IMG/VR virus record: IMGVR_UViG_3300027974_000128
Location: 1-28,685 of that record
Strand: one strand, 5' to 3'
Source: a virus
Length of the DNA stretch: 28,685 bases
Shown: positions 1 through 8,406 of the stretch, one piece after another
How the letters are laid out: each line of letters starts with the position of its first letter
How positions within the stretch are numbered: the stretch's first letter is position 1
Program-made: the position numbers and the translations under genes
Notes under the pieces: generated by a model
Databases searched by the model: none
Seen by the model: the letters and a program-made list of their open reading frames with translations, nothing else
What the model was told of the DNA's origin: nothing

Positions 1-1403
1 CTTCCTGTGGAAGTTCCACCCCCGGCTGCTATTGTATCTACTTGTATATTTACATTTGGCTCTAAATCTCTATTATACCCTTCTGTTATTCCCCAATATG
101 TTAATACATTACCATTTGCAAGTTCTTGTGCATTTGCCTTTTCGGGTACTGCGTCAAACAATAAAATACTTTCAGAAATATCAATATTTGGATATACCCC
201 ATCATTGTAAAATGAATAAGGGAAATCTACATTTTCTACAAATACACCACTTGGTTCTACTAATGTAGTAGTGTTATATTCATAAAGTGCAATATCAAAT
301 AATAGGTATAATGTACCTTGTACATTTGTTGCAAGTGATATTCCTAATGCTCCAGCACTTACCGCTAATGCTGTTGCTACTGTATTTGCATTATCTCCCG
401 CTATTGTGGTATAGGTGGCTGCTGTTACTATTGCATTGTCAGATAATCTTTTAAACTTAATTGTTACTACTGTACCTGCTTTTGGTAATCCTCTAAATTC
501 ATAAGCATAAGTAGTTGTTAATGGTAGTTCCGCATATACTGTTGCCTCTACTGTAAATGCAGTATTAATACTTTCTACTAATACAAAATCACTCCAATCA
601 TTACTTTTTTCTACAAAGGACATTCCTAATTCTACTGCCTTTACATTTTTACTGCCACTATTCAATGATAGTCTTACTACGTTATTATTTGTAATTACGC
701 TTGTATAAGTATCAGTTAAGATATTTACAGGCAATGGAACTGCGCTTATTGGACTAAATGTACTTTTTTCAAGGTCATCATATACGTATCTATACTTAAA
801 TCTAAATAGTTTATTTCTTAAATTATTTGCCCTTCTATCTACATCATTACCATAAAGATTACTTGGTGGTGATAGTGGAGGCATTTTTGCTACATCAATA
901 ATATTCCTTTCTACGGGTGTGTACATCCCCGCTTTAAAACTTTGAATATTTAATCCCGTTGGCCTACCTAAGCTATCTAAGAAATAAAGTAAATCACCTT
1001 CTGTTTCTCTTGGTAATACGTTTATGCTTGTTATCTTTTCGTGTTGTGTAAATCCTAAAATATCTACACTTCCTGTATCTGTTAAGTTTTCAAGTATAGG
1101 GGTAATTGTCCTTGTTGTGTTATTGTATTCTAAAATTAAATGCAGATTAGTGCTATTCCATACAAAGTAGATAATAGTATTTCTTAGTGTATTAGGGTAT
1201 GCTCCTATAACTTTATTTGTTCCTGCTGGTAATGTATAATCTACTAACTGATTACCTACTATATTTGTTATTACTAAATCATTAGAACCCTCTACTGCAT
1301 CCTTAGTAATATTAAGTGCATCTATATATGCGTTTGGTTGTACCCTATATGGGCTATCATCCAAATTAAGTCCTGCACTAAAATCACTTTTTATACTTTG
1401 CAT
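1..1403 (-). CDS. Large tail/stem structural protein, stabilization-protein-like (C-terminus cut by window edge)
   Basis: Reading the minus strand from the ATG at 1401-1403 gives an open frame of about 467 codons with no stop before the left edge. The start overlaps the stop of the upstream 90-residue gene in a TAATG arrangement, which fixes it. The N-terminus (FSAGLNLDDSPYRVQPNAYIDALNI... EGSNDLVITNIVGNQ) matches the pattern of large tail proteins in Bacteroidota podoviruses, where a short segment of the form 'DALN...EGS...V.NI.GN' opens a beta-propeller-like protein comparable to the P22 gp10 stabilization protein. The rest is rich in Val, Thr, Asn and short beta-type stretches, as expected for a tail hub or stem. 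It lies downstream of the connector genes, where such a protein is expected. The family name is inferred from pattern and position; the protein is incomplete. Confidence 0.6.
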   Translation of the reverse strand, partial: MQSIKSDFSAGLNLDDSPYRVQPNAYIDALNITKDAVEGSNDLVITNIVGNQLVDYTLPAGTNKVIGAYPNTLRNTIIYFVWNSTNLHLILEYNNTTRTITPILENLTDTGSVDILGFTQHEKITSINVLPRETEGDLLYFLDSLGRPTGLNIQSFKAGMYTPVERNIIDVAKMPPLSPPSNLYGNDVDRRANNLRNKLFRFKYRYVYDDLEKSTFSPISAVPLPVNILTDTYTSVITNNNVVRLSLNSGSKNVKAVELGMSFVEKSNDWSDFVLVESINTAFTVEATVYAELPLTTTYAYEFRGLPKAGTVVTIKFKRLSDNAIVTAATYTTIAGDNANTVATALAVSAGALGISLATNVQGTLYLLFDIALYEYNTTTLVEPSGVFVENVDFPYSFYNDGVYPNIDISESILLFDAVPEKANAQELANGNVLTYWGITEGYNRDLEPNVNIQVDTIAAGGGTSTG

Positions 1404-1675
1404 TATACTGGAGATTGTTCGGGTTCAGTTAATATAATTTTATTTTCATCAAGCAACGAATACTGCACATTTTGTATAATGATAACAGGATTTGTTAAAG
1501 ACTGTGGGTACAATATCCTATCTCCAACACTATACCCCAATGTATTAAAGTTCTTTTCTTCTATATACCCAAAAGTTAATAAATCAGAATTTATAGGTAA
1601 TGATATATTATATACACTTGCAGTTGGTGTAACTACAAGGTATGGCGGCTTTAAGTATATCTGTATTGGTAGCAT
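1403..1675 (-). CDS. Small virion-region protein, unknown
   Basis: A 90-residue protein joined on both sides by TAATG couplings: its ATG overlaps the stop of the connector-type gene upstream, and its own stop overlaps the start of the large tail protein. That tight coupling is the main reason to accept it over the overlapping plus-strand frame (1338-1685). The sequence (MLPIQIYLKPPYLVVTPTAS...) is rich in beta-forming residues with no Cys, no transmembrane stretch and no recognisable motif. Position between a ring/connector protein and the tail stabilization protein suggests a minor tail or neck component. This is inference from neighbours only. Confidence 0.6.
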   Translation of the reverse strand: MLPIQIYLKPPYLVVTPTASVYNISLPINSDLLTFGYIEEKNFNTLGYSVGDRILYPQSLTNPVIIIQNVQYSLLDENKIILTEPEQSPV

Positions 1676-2445
1676 TAAGTTTTAACTGTTAGTCTTGTAC
1701 TTTCTAATGATGATTGATAACCGTCTTGTATTGAAAGTGGCTTATACCTAAGAACTGCCAATCGCCTTTCGTTATAATAATCATGCCTACGATCTCTCTT
1801 ATCCCCTAATGTACCCCTTCTGCTATTCGGTAGGCTTATTATATCTTTCCATCTTAGATAGGCTATAATCGCTTCCCTAAAGTGTATAGGTAGGAAGTAA
1901 GCCTCTCCCTCCTTTGGACTTGAAATGTATTCCAATATAAGATACTCGTACTTAAATGTTTCATTAAGTAATATAACTCCGTTTGCATTATCAATTTTAA
2001 AACTCCCCACGAATGGCGCACCACTTGGTAATCCGTAAAGATTTCCAAAAGTACCATTATCATAGTAGTTATAAAATACTCCGCTTTGTGGGTTATAAAT
2101 ATTAGAAAGGCTATTATCTTGTGTTTTTGCAATTCTATCAGGTAATAAGTCAGCGTATGTTGTTAGTTTATTATTATAGTTAAGTGTTACTACTTCACCT
2201 TTATCATTTAGTACTCCTACTTTTGAATAATTAAGATAATCACCGGGTAGTGTTACTGTAAGGTTTGAATTAATAGGTAGCTTTACAGATTTAACCGAAT
2301 AAAAGAAATCTAATCCTAATTCATCTAATGCTCTAAATGCCAAATTGAAGCACTTAAAATACTTATGCACTCCTTGTTCGGATTCATCAAGATAAAAGTT
2401 TATACATTCATCTAAATCTACCCATTGACGATTTTGTGTTGACAT
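1675..2445 (-). CDS. Connector/ring-type structural protein
   Basis: A 256-residue protein. The N-terminal part is helical and acidic (DLDECINFYLDESEQGVHKYFKCFNLAFRALDEL), followed by a beta segment with NLTVTLPGDYLNYSKVGVL, then a C-terminal helical, Arg-rich segment (HFREAIIAYLRWKDI... DKRDRRHDYYNERRLAVLRYKP). A helical start, a central 'LPxDYxxYxKVGV' strand and a helical C-terminus containing 'REAIxAYxRWK' is the layout I associate with head-tail connector or ring proteins of Bacteroidota podoviruses. It would form a ring under the portal. It ends in a TAATG overlap with the next gene. Family membership is from pattern memory and context, so the exact ring position is unknown. Confidence 0.6.
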   Translation of the reverse strand: MSTQNRQWVDLDECINFYLDESEQGVHKYFKCFNLAFRALDELGLDFFYSVKSVKLPINSNLTVTLPGDYLNYSKVGVLNDKGEVVTLNYNNKLTTYADLLPDRIAKTQDNSLSNIYNPQSGVFYNYYDNGTFGNLYGLPSGAPFVGSFKIDNANGVILLNETFKYEYLILEYISSPKEGEAYFLPIHFREAIIAYLRWKDIISLPNSRRGTLGDKRDRRHDYYNERRLAVLRYKPLSIQDGYQSSLESTRLTVKT

Positions 2446-2460
2446 TTCTCGCTTTTAGTT

Positions 2461-2727
2461 TTAATTAAGTGCTATAATGGCGACATCTTCCATCATATAA
2501 AATAGTTCTCCATCACATTCAATAGGCATACCCCAACCATGTACCCTATAACCAATATCACCTTTCTTTAACTTCATAGGTCTTTTACTTGTTCCGTTAC
2601 CTACTGCCACTACTTCTACTTTATCTCCTTCCTTTACTAAGTTATCAGGAATATACAAACCACTTAATGTTGTATTTGTTCCCATAAACGCTTTTACTAC
2701 TATCTTGTTTCCTATTGGCTTGACCAT
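2461..2727 (-). CDS. GroES-like co-chaperonin
   Basis: An 88-residue protein, close to the usual 95-100 residues of Cpn10/GroES. The order of GroES landmarks is visible: an N-terminal 'PIGNKIVVK' strand (compare PLxDRVxVK), a flexible mobile-loop region (FMGTNTTLSGLYIPDN, equivalent to the loop holding the hydrophobic tripeptide before 'GIVLP'), then 'KVEVVAVGNGT' (GEVxAVGxG), 'LKKGDIGYRVHGWGMPIECDGELF' (VKVGDxVxFxxYxGxExxxxGxEY) and a terminal 'MMEDVAIIAL' (xxExDILAxV). In phages such as T4 (gp31), a virus-coded co-chaperonin pairs with host GroEL to fold the capsid protein. Its place among virion genes, overlapping the HAD gene by 16 bases, fits a role in virion protein folding. The GroES-type fold is well supported; the client is inferred. 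Confidence 0.8.
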   Translation of the reverse strand: MVKPIGNKIVVKAFMGTNTTLSGLYIPDNLVKEGDKVEVVAVGNGTSKRPMKLKKGDIGYRVHGWGMPIECDGELFYMMEDVAIIALN

Positions 2728-3029
2728 AATACAGGTATTGTGTTTGTAAAGTTTTTTATATCCTGAAATTCATCTTCAATATTATCAAAGTAAATATCAG
2801 CATTTAACATTTGTAAAGTTTCTAATTTAGGTTTATGCGAACAATAAAAAACGCTATGCTCACTCATCCTAATTTTATCAAGTACTGGCTTTAATGCTTT
2901 TTTATTAAAATCATTATCTGTTCTTGCCGTTACTATATAAACTTCGTTTCCCTCTCTTATCAGTTTTTTTGCCAATGCTTGTAACCTAATGTCATCAAGC
3001 GTTCCGTCATAATCAAAACATACTATCAT
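2712..3029 (-). CDS. Small HAD-superfamily phosphatase-like protein
   Basis: A 105-residue protein with HAD motif I at the very N-terminus (IVCFDYDGTLDD; nucleophile Asp6, acid/base Asp8), a motif II-type strand ending in Thr (EVYIVTARTD), a Lys in the expected later position (HKPKLETL), and an acidic motif IV (ADIYFDNIEDE). The cap is minimal. Such short HAD proteins in phages include polynucleotide 3'-phosphatase-like and 5'-nucleotidase-like enzymes and proteins of unknown substrate. Its start lies three bases after the upstream connector gene, and its end overlaps the GroES-like gene. It is a possible but unsupported candidate for the heptose-bisphosphate phosphatase step missing from the sugar cassette; it is shorter than usual GmhB and lies far from that cassette. 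Substrate unknown. Confidence 0.75.
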   Translation of the reverse strand: MIVCFDYDGTLDDIRLQALAKKLIREGNEVYIVTARTDNDFNKKALKPVLDKIRMSEHSVFYCSHKPKLETLQMLNADIYFDNIEDEFQDIKNFTNTIPVLWSSQ

Positions 3030-3032
3030 AAA

Positions 3033-3668
3033 TTATGTTGTCTTAATTGCTCCCGAACCATCATTTGCTGAATCCTCTGCCTGATTCCTTTCAAGTATTA
3101 ATAATTTAGAACAATAATCTATAATTACAGGTATATAATCATCGGGTACAATTAATTCACTTGTTAAGTCAGAACTATTGCCACCGCTAATCATTGTAAC
3201 ACTTGCAGTATATTCACTCATTAATATAGGAGTAAGTACTTTTGCATAGTTTCCTTCCACGTAATAAAGAACTTTATTGGGTACTCGCCTCATACCATTT
3301 ACATACCCTGTTTGATTTGTAGATAAAGGTATTGCATCTATTGATACTTTGTTTAGTGTACTCTTAAATCTTATATTAGAAATACCTTCATTCTTCCCTA
3401 CTGCTGTTGGTATTTGTGGGAGTTCAAACTTCCATAAGAAGTTTTCGTCTTGCGTAATGGCTATACTTTTAAATGTAGTATAAAAACTATTGTTTACATA
3501 GCCTACTCCATCTAATTGTATTGCCTCTTTGTAGTTTTGCTTTACTGCTAATGCTAACCCTTGATTTATATAAATATTAATCAGGTTATCAGTTATTTGT
3601 GAATCCTGTGTAGGTTGCCCATTATGGACTAACCTTGATATTTGCTCTATTAAATTTTGACGAACCAT
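3033..3668 (-). CDS. Head-tail connector-type protein
   Basis: A 211-residue protein. The N-terminus is helical (LIEQISRLVHNGQPTQDSQITDNLINIYINQGLALAV). The middle is beta-rich. The C-terminus has 'ELIVPDDYIPVIIDYCSKLLILERNQAEDSANDG', a recurring ending in a family of Bacteroidota phage connector proteins as I recall it (a PDD turn, a helix, then 'ERNQxxDxANDG'). It sits between two other connector-like genes in the same operon, 21 bases from the upstream gene. Role inferred: part of the neck or ring below the portal. No enzymatic motif is visible. Confidence 0.6.
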   Translation of the reverse strand: MVRQNLIEQISRLVHNGQPTQDSQITDNLINIYINQGLALAVKQNYKEAIQLDGVGYVNNSFYTTFKSIAITQDENFLWKFELPQIPTAVGKNEGISNIRFKSTLNKVSIDAIPLSTNQTGYVNGMRRVPNKVLYYVEGNYAKVLTPILMSEYTASVTMISGGNSSDLTSELIVPDDYIPVIIDYCSKLLILERNQAEDSANDGSGAIKTT

Positions 3669-3689
3669 TTTTGTACCTTTAAAGTGTCA

Positions 3690-4358
3690 TTATTGACCTG
3701 TATTTTTAATTTCATTGCTATATGCAATAACCTGATTCATTTGCAAATTTAAGCCAACTAATTGTAATGCCCTAACTATTATTTCTAAAATTGAAACGTC
3801 ATCCCATACAGGGTCAATACTATGTACTGCACTATAAACCCTTCTGCCATTACTATCAAGTACATAACCCCAATATATTGAAGGTGGCGTTTTTACATAA
3901 CTCATTTTAGCTTGTGCTATTGTTGTTGGGGCAAACTCAAAACCTGTATCTTTTAGCATATAGATAGGATTGGTTGCTACGGGGTCTATCTTACTATTGT
4001 ATGCAGAATACCATCTATCTTGGTCAACAAATCTTATTCTACTATACCCATATACACCCCACATACTATCTGTCTGTACATAATCAGCAGGATAAGGGGA
4101 AAATCCAGCACCATTGACGTTTAATGTGTACCCATAAATTACAGGTGTTAAGCGTTGTCTAACTACTGAATTTTGCCCTAATTCTACCCTTGCTACTGGC
4201 CTTCCAGCTTGGTACTGCTGTAAACTACCTAATAAAAATGAAACATAACTGTTTTGGGCTAAGTTTGACACACGATTAAATTCCTCGCTTGTTAAATACC
4301 CATTTTGAGATTTGTTTACGGCAAACTGCATCAACAAATACATATCATTTACAGTCAT
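3690..4358 (-). CDS. Head-tail connector-type protein (adaptor)
   Basis: A 222-residue protein with an N-terminal helix pair (MTVNDMYLLMQFAVNKSQNGYLTSEEFNRVSNLAQNSYVSFLLG), a beta-rich centre containing a 'YPADYVQTDSMWG' segment, and a helical C-terminus (DDVSILEIIVRALQLVGLNLQMNQVIAYSNEIKNTGQ). The centre recalls the 'LPxDY' turn of the neighbouring connector genes, and the C-terminal 'GLNLQMxQVxxYxxEIKNTGQ' pattern is familiar from connector proteins of Bacteroidota phages. Its place just after the capsid gene and before the other connectors fits a neck adaptor. The assignment rests on pattern and position. Confidence 0.6.
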   Translation of the reverse strand: MTVNDMYLLMQFAVNKSQNGYLTSEEFNRVSNLAQNSYVSFLLGSLQQYQAGRPVARVELGQNSVVRQRLTPVIYGYTLNVNGAGFSPYPADYVQTDSMWGVYGYSRIRFVDQDRWYSAYNSKIDPVATNPIYMLKDTGFEFAPTTIAQAKMSYVKTPPSIYWGYVLDSNGRRVYSAVHSIDPVWDDVSILEIIVRALQLVGLNLQMNQVIAYSNEIKNTGQ

Positions 4359-4368
4359 GTTCTTTTTT

Positions 4369-5250
4369 TTATTTAACTACATTATTTAATTGTTCTAAGA
4401 AAACTCTCCCTTCATCACTATTTGTCATTGCAAGTTCTACTAAATATTCTTGTGGTTTTCTTGATGCAGGTATTTTACCGATCATTCCACCATTTGCCCA
4501 TGATACATTTCCGTTTCCACCACCTAAATCAATCTTAGCATCTAATATCGCTTTTTTAACTAAGTACGCTACTTCTACTTCTTTTGAATTTAGATTTTGC
4601 TGAAACTTTTTAGGATCACGTTTTGCAAATAACATCAATTCCCTTCTTATTCCATCGTCTGTTTTAGGCTGTCCTAATTCATCATAGAAAATAATACCAA
4701 AGAAGTTAGCTAATTTTCTTGCCTTACCGATTTCCATTTTACTTGCTTCAATAGCCATATCCATTTCAAGCATTTCTTTATCAAGTGCTACTTGTTGTTG
4801 TTTTGCAGGGTTGTATTCAAAAAACTCATTTTTGCTACCGCCTCTGCGTGAAGGATTGTCTAACAAGTGTCTGCAATTATTAATAAAATCTAAGGTTAAA
4901 GAATCCCAATCTGGTACTCTTAAAACCCCACCTTCAAACTGCAAAGAACGTCTATTATTTCTAACATAGTCTTTATCTTTTAAAGTTTCTACTAAGTCTG
5001 TTGCCCAAATACTATTTGCACCTGAAAGAAGCCATATCCTTTCCATTTTACCTGTTGTGGGATTTATTACATCATCTATCCCATCTATATAAACTCTACC
5101 TTTTCTTTTGGTGTTTACTAATTTATAGATAATCCATTTTGTTTCGTTACTCTTTGAATTTTCTTCTGCTAAACGAGTAATTTCATTTGATATATCTAAT
5201 CCGTTTTGTGTGCCATTCATTGAATTTTGCACATCTTTTATTTTTGCCAT
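4369..5250 (-). CDS. Unknown virion-region protein
   Basis: A 293-residue protein not recognised. The N-terminal half contains 'ETKWIIYKLVNTKRKGRVYIDGIDDVINPTTGKMERIWLLSGANSIW', which reads like a compact mixed beta region. The centre is helical and charged (ALDKEMLEMDMAIEASKMEIGKARKLANFFGI). The C-terminus is Gly/Asn-rich, then helical. It has no signal peptide or membrane segment. The gene starts after the terminator hairpin that follows the capsid gene, with a purine-rich GAAGGAG about 35 bases before the ATG. In the operon it lies between the capsid protein and the first connector, so a virion-associated or head-completion role is possible, but nothing in the sequence proves it. Confidence 0.7.
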   Translation of the reverse strand: MAKIKDVQNSMNGTQNGLDISNEITRLAEENSKSNETKWIIYKLVNTKRKGRVYIDGIDDVINPTTGKMERIWLLSGANSIWATDLVETLKDKDYVRNNRRSLQFEGGVLRVPDWDSLTLDFINNCRHLLDNPSRRGGSKNEFFEYNPAKQQQVALDKEMLEMDMAIEASKMEIGKARKLANFFGIIFYDELGQPKTDDGIRRELMLFAKRDPKKFQQNLNSKEVEVAYLVKKAILDAKIDLGGGNGNVSWANGGMIGKIPASRKPQEYLVELAMTNSDEGRVFLEQLNNVVK

Positions 5251-5281
5251 TTTTATTTATTTACTTTATGAATTTAATTCT

Positions 5282-5336
5282 CCTTCATCCCGAAGGCGTT
5301 TAAAAGAAGCACCCTCACGTTTTAAGCAAGGGTGCT
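5282..5336 (-). terminator. Terminator hairpin after the major capsid gene, with a second small hairpin
   Basis: AGCACCCT (5308-5315) and AGGGTGCT (5329-5336) form a perfect 8-bp stem with a 13-base loop, followed on the minus strand by TCTTTTAA. It starts about 12 bases beyond the capsid gene stop, so it should partly end transcripts there and raise capsid mRNA over downstream genes. A second hairpin follows, CCTTC (5282-5286) with GAAGG (5292-5296). Read-through must occur, because no clear promoter is seen before the next gene. Confidence 0.7.
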
Positions 5337-5347
5337 ATCATATTTAA

Positions 5348-6775
5348 TTATGAACTTGTAACCTGAATAAACTGGTTAGCAGCTACTACTCTAACACCAC
5401 GATAACAAACCATTTCAACATGATCTCTTAAAGTTCCGTCAGTTGGATTCAAAGAACCACCACCCCACTGCCATACACGAATACCATTACCAGTTGTACC
5501 ACCACGTTGAGGTTGTTGATACATAACTGTGATATTTTTGTAAGACTTAGTGCTGTCTTTGCTATCTCTTGAAGAACCTTGTGGGCAGATAATACCATAG
5601 TTACGGAACGCATCAGTTGTTGGTGTTTTACCAGTTGTAACCTCTGTATTGAACTGTGAGTATTTCTTAACTCCGAATCTGTAACCATCAATCATAATGC
5701 TTTGTACACCATAGTTGATATTTGCTTCTTCGGATTTTTCGTTGCTACCCCATACCCATGCACCTGCTGGGAACTCTTTAAAGATACCATCAGAGAAGTT
5801 TTGACGTTGGTAAATATCTTGCAACCAAAGGTTATCTTTAGCGCAACCATTTACGTCCATGATACGAGTAATCTCATGCAATTTTGCAATATCCAAAGTA
5901 CCCGGAGTGTAAGTTACATTTTCTCCACCTGCCTCAATTTGAGAAATGAAACCTTGTGTACCTACTGAATTGCTAAGTCCTGTGTTATTTTGAATATCAC
6001 CACGCATTAATTTTTGCTCAATGTTATTCTTATAACGAGTGTTTGCTTTTACAAGTCCTTTCAAAGTGAAATAACTTGTTCCAGCTTGTCCACCACCTGC
6101 CATTTCAGAACCGCTTACACCACTATTGTAGTAAACTTCGGTCATTTCTGCAAGGTCAGTAGCACTCCATGATTCTCTCATTTCGGTAACTGTACCTGTG
6201 TACTTTTTATCTAAATGAATCAATGGCTCAATAGAACTTGATGCTTCACCTACGTCCATGTTACCACCGAAAATCAATACTTCACTTGCCAATAGATTCA
6301 AAGAACCTGCTGATACAAATGCTTGTGTAGATTGCTTAGGTCTAACTGTGAAAGTAAATGCACTTGGAGTAGTATCATCTACTGCAAGGATAACACCTTC
6401 TACGTTACTTGATGCAACTCTTACTGTTTCACCTGCTCTTAATGGAGATTCAGTTGTAGAGAAATAATCGGCTGCTGCGATAGACAAAGTAACTGTTGCT
6501 CCTGCTGCTGGTGCTACCACCGCAGTAAGGTTAGTTACGGCTACCATCAATTTACCTCTGTTCTCAAACCAAAAGAAATCTCTGTTTTTTACTTCTTCCA
6601 TGCCGCCATATGTCGCAAGCCACATGAAAAATTCTTCACTACCGTACTTTTCAACATATTTGTTGTAGTACTGTGGGGTCAATAACTGTAAGTCAGAGAT
6701 TAACGCCCGATTCACTCCACCTTCTACGCTAATTGCGCCCGGTTGGAGGATGTTACTGGTTGGGATTCCTGCCAT
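5348..6775 (-). CDS. Major capsid protein
   Basis: A 475-residue protein, placed after the scaffold-like gene and before the connectors, where the major capsid protein is expected. The N-terminus (NILQPGAISVEGGVNRALISDLQLLTPQYYNKYVEKYGSEEFFMWLATYGG) and the central 'IHLDKKYTGTVTEMRESWSATDLAEMTEVYYNSG' are typical of the capsid proteins I recall from Bacteroidota podoviruses. About residues 75-165 form a Val/Ala/Thr-rich, beta-type insertion (TAVVAPAAGATVTLSIAAAD... FTFTVRPKQSTQAFV) between helical parts, consistent with an HK97 fold carrying an insertion domain. Codon use favours AAC, GGT, GTT and CGT-type codons more than the neighbours do, a sign of high expression. A terminator hairpin follows directly. 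The fold was not tested by structure prediction. Confidence 0.8.
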   Translation of the reverse strand: MAGIPTSNILQPGAISVEGGVNRALISDLQLLTPQYYNKYVEKYGSEEFFMWLATYGGMEEVKNRDFFWFENRGKLMVAVTNLTAVVAPAAGATVTLSIAAADYFSTTESPLRAGETVRVASSNVEGVILAVDDTTPSAFTFTVRPKQSTQAFVSAGSLNLLASEVLIFGGNMDVGEASSSIEPLIHLDKKYTGTVTEMRESWSATDLAEMTEVYYNSGVSGSEMAGGGQAGTSYFTLKGLVKANTRYKNNIEQKLMRGDIQNNTGLSNSVGTQGFISQIEAGGENVTYTPGTLDIAKLHEITRIMDVNGCAKDNLWLQDIYQRQNFSDGIFKEFPAGAWVWGSNEKSEEANINYGVQSIMIDGYRFGVKKYSQFNTEVTTGKTPTTDAFRNYGIICPQGSSRDSKDSTKSYKNITVMYQQPQRGGTTGNGIRVWQWGGGSLNPTDGTLRDHVEMVCYRGVRVVAANQFIQVTSS

Positions 6776-6820
6776 TTTAATAAATTTAATTTTTTTAAAA
6801 AATAATTGTTGTTTTTACAA

Positions 6821-7966
6821 TTAGTTTGACCAAAAAAAGTCTTGCATCTTTTGGGTATCTGTTTTATCACCCTCTGGACTAAATGCTTTTTGACCATTCC
6901 CTCCACCTACATTAATATTACTTGCTTTTTTACGATACTCTACTAATCTCTTAGCAACACCATCGTTTACAAATTTCTGTGATATTTTATCATCACTTTC
7001 AAGTTTTGCAATATCTCTCACCATCTGATTTACGTTTAATGTATTGTCAGCGTTCACCCATCTTTCGGCAAAAATTGCGTTTACATTAAAATCGTTCTCT
7101 GCAAATGATTTAAGTTTGTCAGTAACATTTTTCTTTTCTTCTTCTGATAAGGTATAGCTTAGGGGTATAGCGACATCTTCGTCTTTATACTCCATATTAA
7201 ACCCTTCAAATGAATTAATAGATGAATCTACACTTTGCAAATAGTTCGCTACAAATTTCTTACCTGCTACCAATTCTTCTTGGGTAGGTTCTACACTTGT
7301 TTCTGCTTTTTGCGATATATTAGGAAGTACTAATTCCGATTTGTATTTATCTAATTCAGGCTTTAATAATTTCGCCTCAATTAATAATTCTTTTTTAGCA
7401 TCACTCAAATCACTTTCCCACTTTGATTTCCTTTCAGCAAACTCATCATCAGTTTCCTCAAATGTTTGACTTGGTTCTGCTGGTAATGCGAATTGCTTAT
7501 TATACTTATAGTCAATTTCTTCGGGAGTTAAGTCCTTATACTTTTGTTGCATACCAAACTTTATAATTTCGGTTGCTGTACTTTCATTAACCTCTGACGT
7601 TGTAAGTCTTTCTACTCTTTTCTTTTCGTTTAAAAAAGTGAATAGTTCATCCTCTTTTCCATCTTTTACGTACTCAAAGAACTTTTTGCTTGTTTCATTA
7701 GCAAATTCCAAATCTTTAGGTGCTGCATCTTTTAATTTACGCAACTCATCTATTTCAGATTTTGCGCTTGCCCAGTCCTTAAACCCTAATTCTTTTTCAA
7801 GATAGGTATTGGCATCTACTATTTCTTCTTCTTGTTTTGTTTCTGCAACCTGTTCGGTTGTTTGCAAGGTAGGAGCATCTTGCCCCGCAGCACTTTCAGT
7901 CCAACTTCCTTCGTCAAAAGGATTGGCTAATTGTTGCTGTTCTTGCGTTTGTGTTGTTTCTTCCAT
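6821..7966 (-). CDS. Capsid scaffold-like protein
   Basis: A 381-residue, very acidic, Glu/Lys/Gln-rich protein with long predicted helices. The N-terminal 60 residues are disordered and Q/E/T-rich (MEETTQTQEQQQLANPFDEG... AETKQEEEIVDANTY). The C-terminal part is Gly/Asn-rich and ends KTDTQKMQDFFWSN. A poorly conserved, acidic, coiled protein directly upstream of the capsid gene is the usual picture of a scaffolding protein that guides capsid assembly and is then removed. No serine protease triad is obvious, so the phage may use an unlinked protease or none. Function is inferred from composition and position. Confidence 0.65.
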   Translation of the reverse strand: MEETTQTQEQQQLANPFDEGSWTESAAGQDAPTLQTTEQVAETKQEEEIVDANTYLEKELGFKDWASAKSEIDELRKLKDAAPKDLEFANETSKKFFEYVKDGKEDELFTFLNEKKRVERLTTSEVNESTATEIIKFGMQQKYKDLTPEEIDYKYNKQFALPAEPSQTFEETDDEFAERKSKWESDLSDAKKELLIEAKLLKPELDKYKSELVLPNISQKAETSVEPTQEELVAGKKFVANYLQSVDSSINSFEGFNMEYKDEDVAIPLSYTLSEEEKKNVTDKLKSFAENDFNVNAIFAERWVNADNTLNVNQMVRDIAKLESDDKISQKFVNDGVAKRLVEYRKKASNINVGGGNGQKAFSPEGDKTDTQKMQDFFWSN

Positions 7967-7982
7967 TTTTGTTTATTTATAT

Positions 7983-8405
7983 TTAAGATAACATAAGCAA
8001 GTAATTAAATTTTGCCCCTGTTCCGCTAAGACTTTGTGCTATGTTTTCAATATCACAATACCCTTTTTCTTCACCAAATTCTTCTAACTTATATGCAAAA
8101 TCCATTATCTCTTTTGCTAATTTCTTAGATACCGAATTTGAATATTCAGGGATAGCTTCAAGTTTTATTTCCCCAATCATTTTCCCTTGATACCCTTGTA
8201 TTTTTTCACTTACCTCATCCTTTACTCCTACCAATTCATTATACAGAAAATCTAATGCTTTATGTTCTGCAAAAGAAGTAGTGCTTAGATGAAACTTGTG
8301 GGCTGCATCGTGAAAATAAAATAATTTACTTTGTATGGATTCAGGGGTAAGCGTTGTCTTTGGTTCTTCTGAATCCTCTTTTTTGGAAACTTTTAAGAGT
8401 GCCAT
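7983..8405 (-). CDS. Small helical-bundle protein, DUF5856-like
   Basis: A 140-residue, almost fully helical protein. After a charged 22-residue lead, it contains 'FHDAAHKFHLSTTSFAEHKALDFLYNELVGVKDEVSEKIQGYQGK', with His, Glu and His residues spaced as in ferritin-like helical bundles, and it ends 'DIENIAQSLSGTGAKFNYLLMLS'. This matches the phage-borne family I recall as DUF5856, which is often annotated only as a small phage protein. Its gene lies one base before the start of the upstream gene's stop, inside the portal-to-capsid segment, so it is probably made with the virion proteins. Whether it is in the particle is unknown. Confidence 0.6.
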   Translation of the reverse strand: MALLKVSKKEDSEEPKTTLTPESIQSKLFYFHDAAHKFHLSTTSFAEHKALDFLYNELVGVKDEVSEKIQGYQGKMIGEIKLEAIPEYSNSVSKKLAKEIMDFAYKLEEFGEEKGYCDIENIAQSLSGTGAKFNYLLMLS

Positions 8406-8406
8406 A

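Noticed and set aside
1338-1685. A 115-residue plus-strand frame with several Cys and hydrophobic stretches.
   Set aside because: The minus-strand genes here are coupled by TAATG overlaps at both ends; the plus-strand frame is a shadow.
2712-3029. The small HAD protein as GmhB, the missing heptose-bisphosphate phosphatase.
   Set aside because: It lies in the virion block, far from the sugar genes, lacks the zinc-binding Cys pattern of GmhB and is much shorter. Kept only as a HAD protein.
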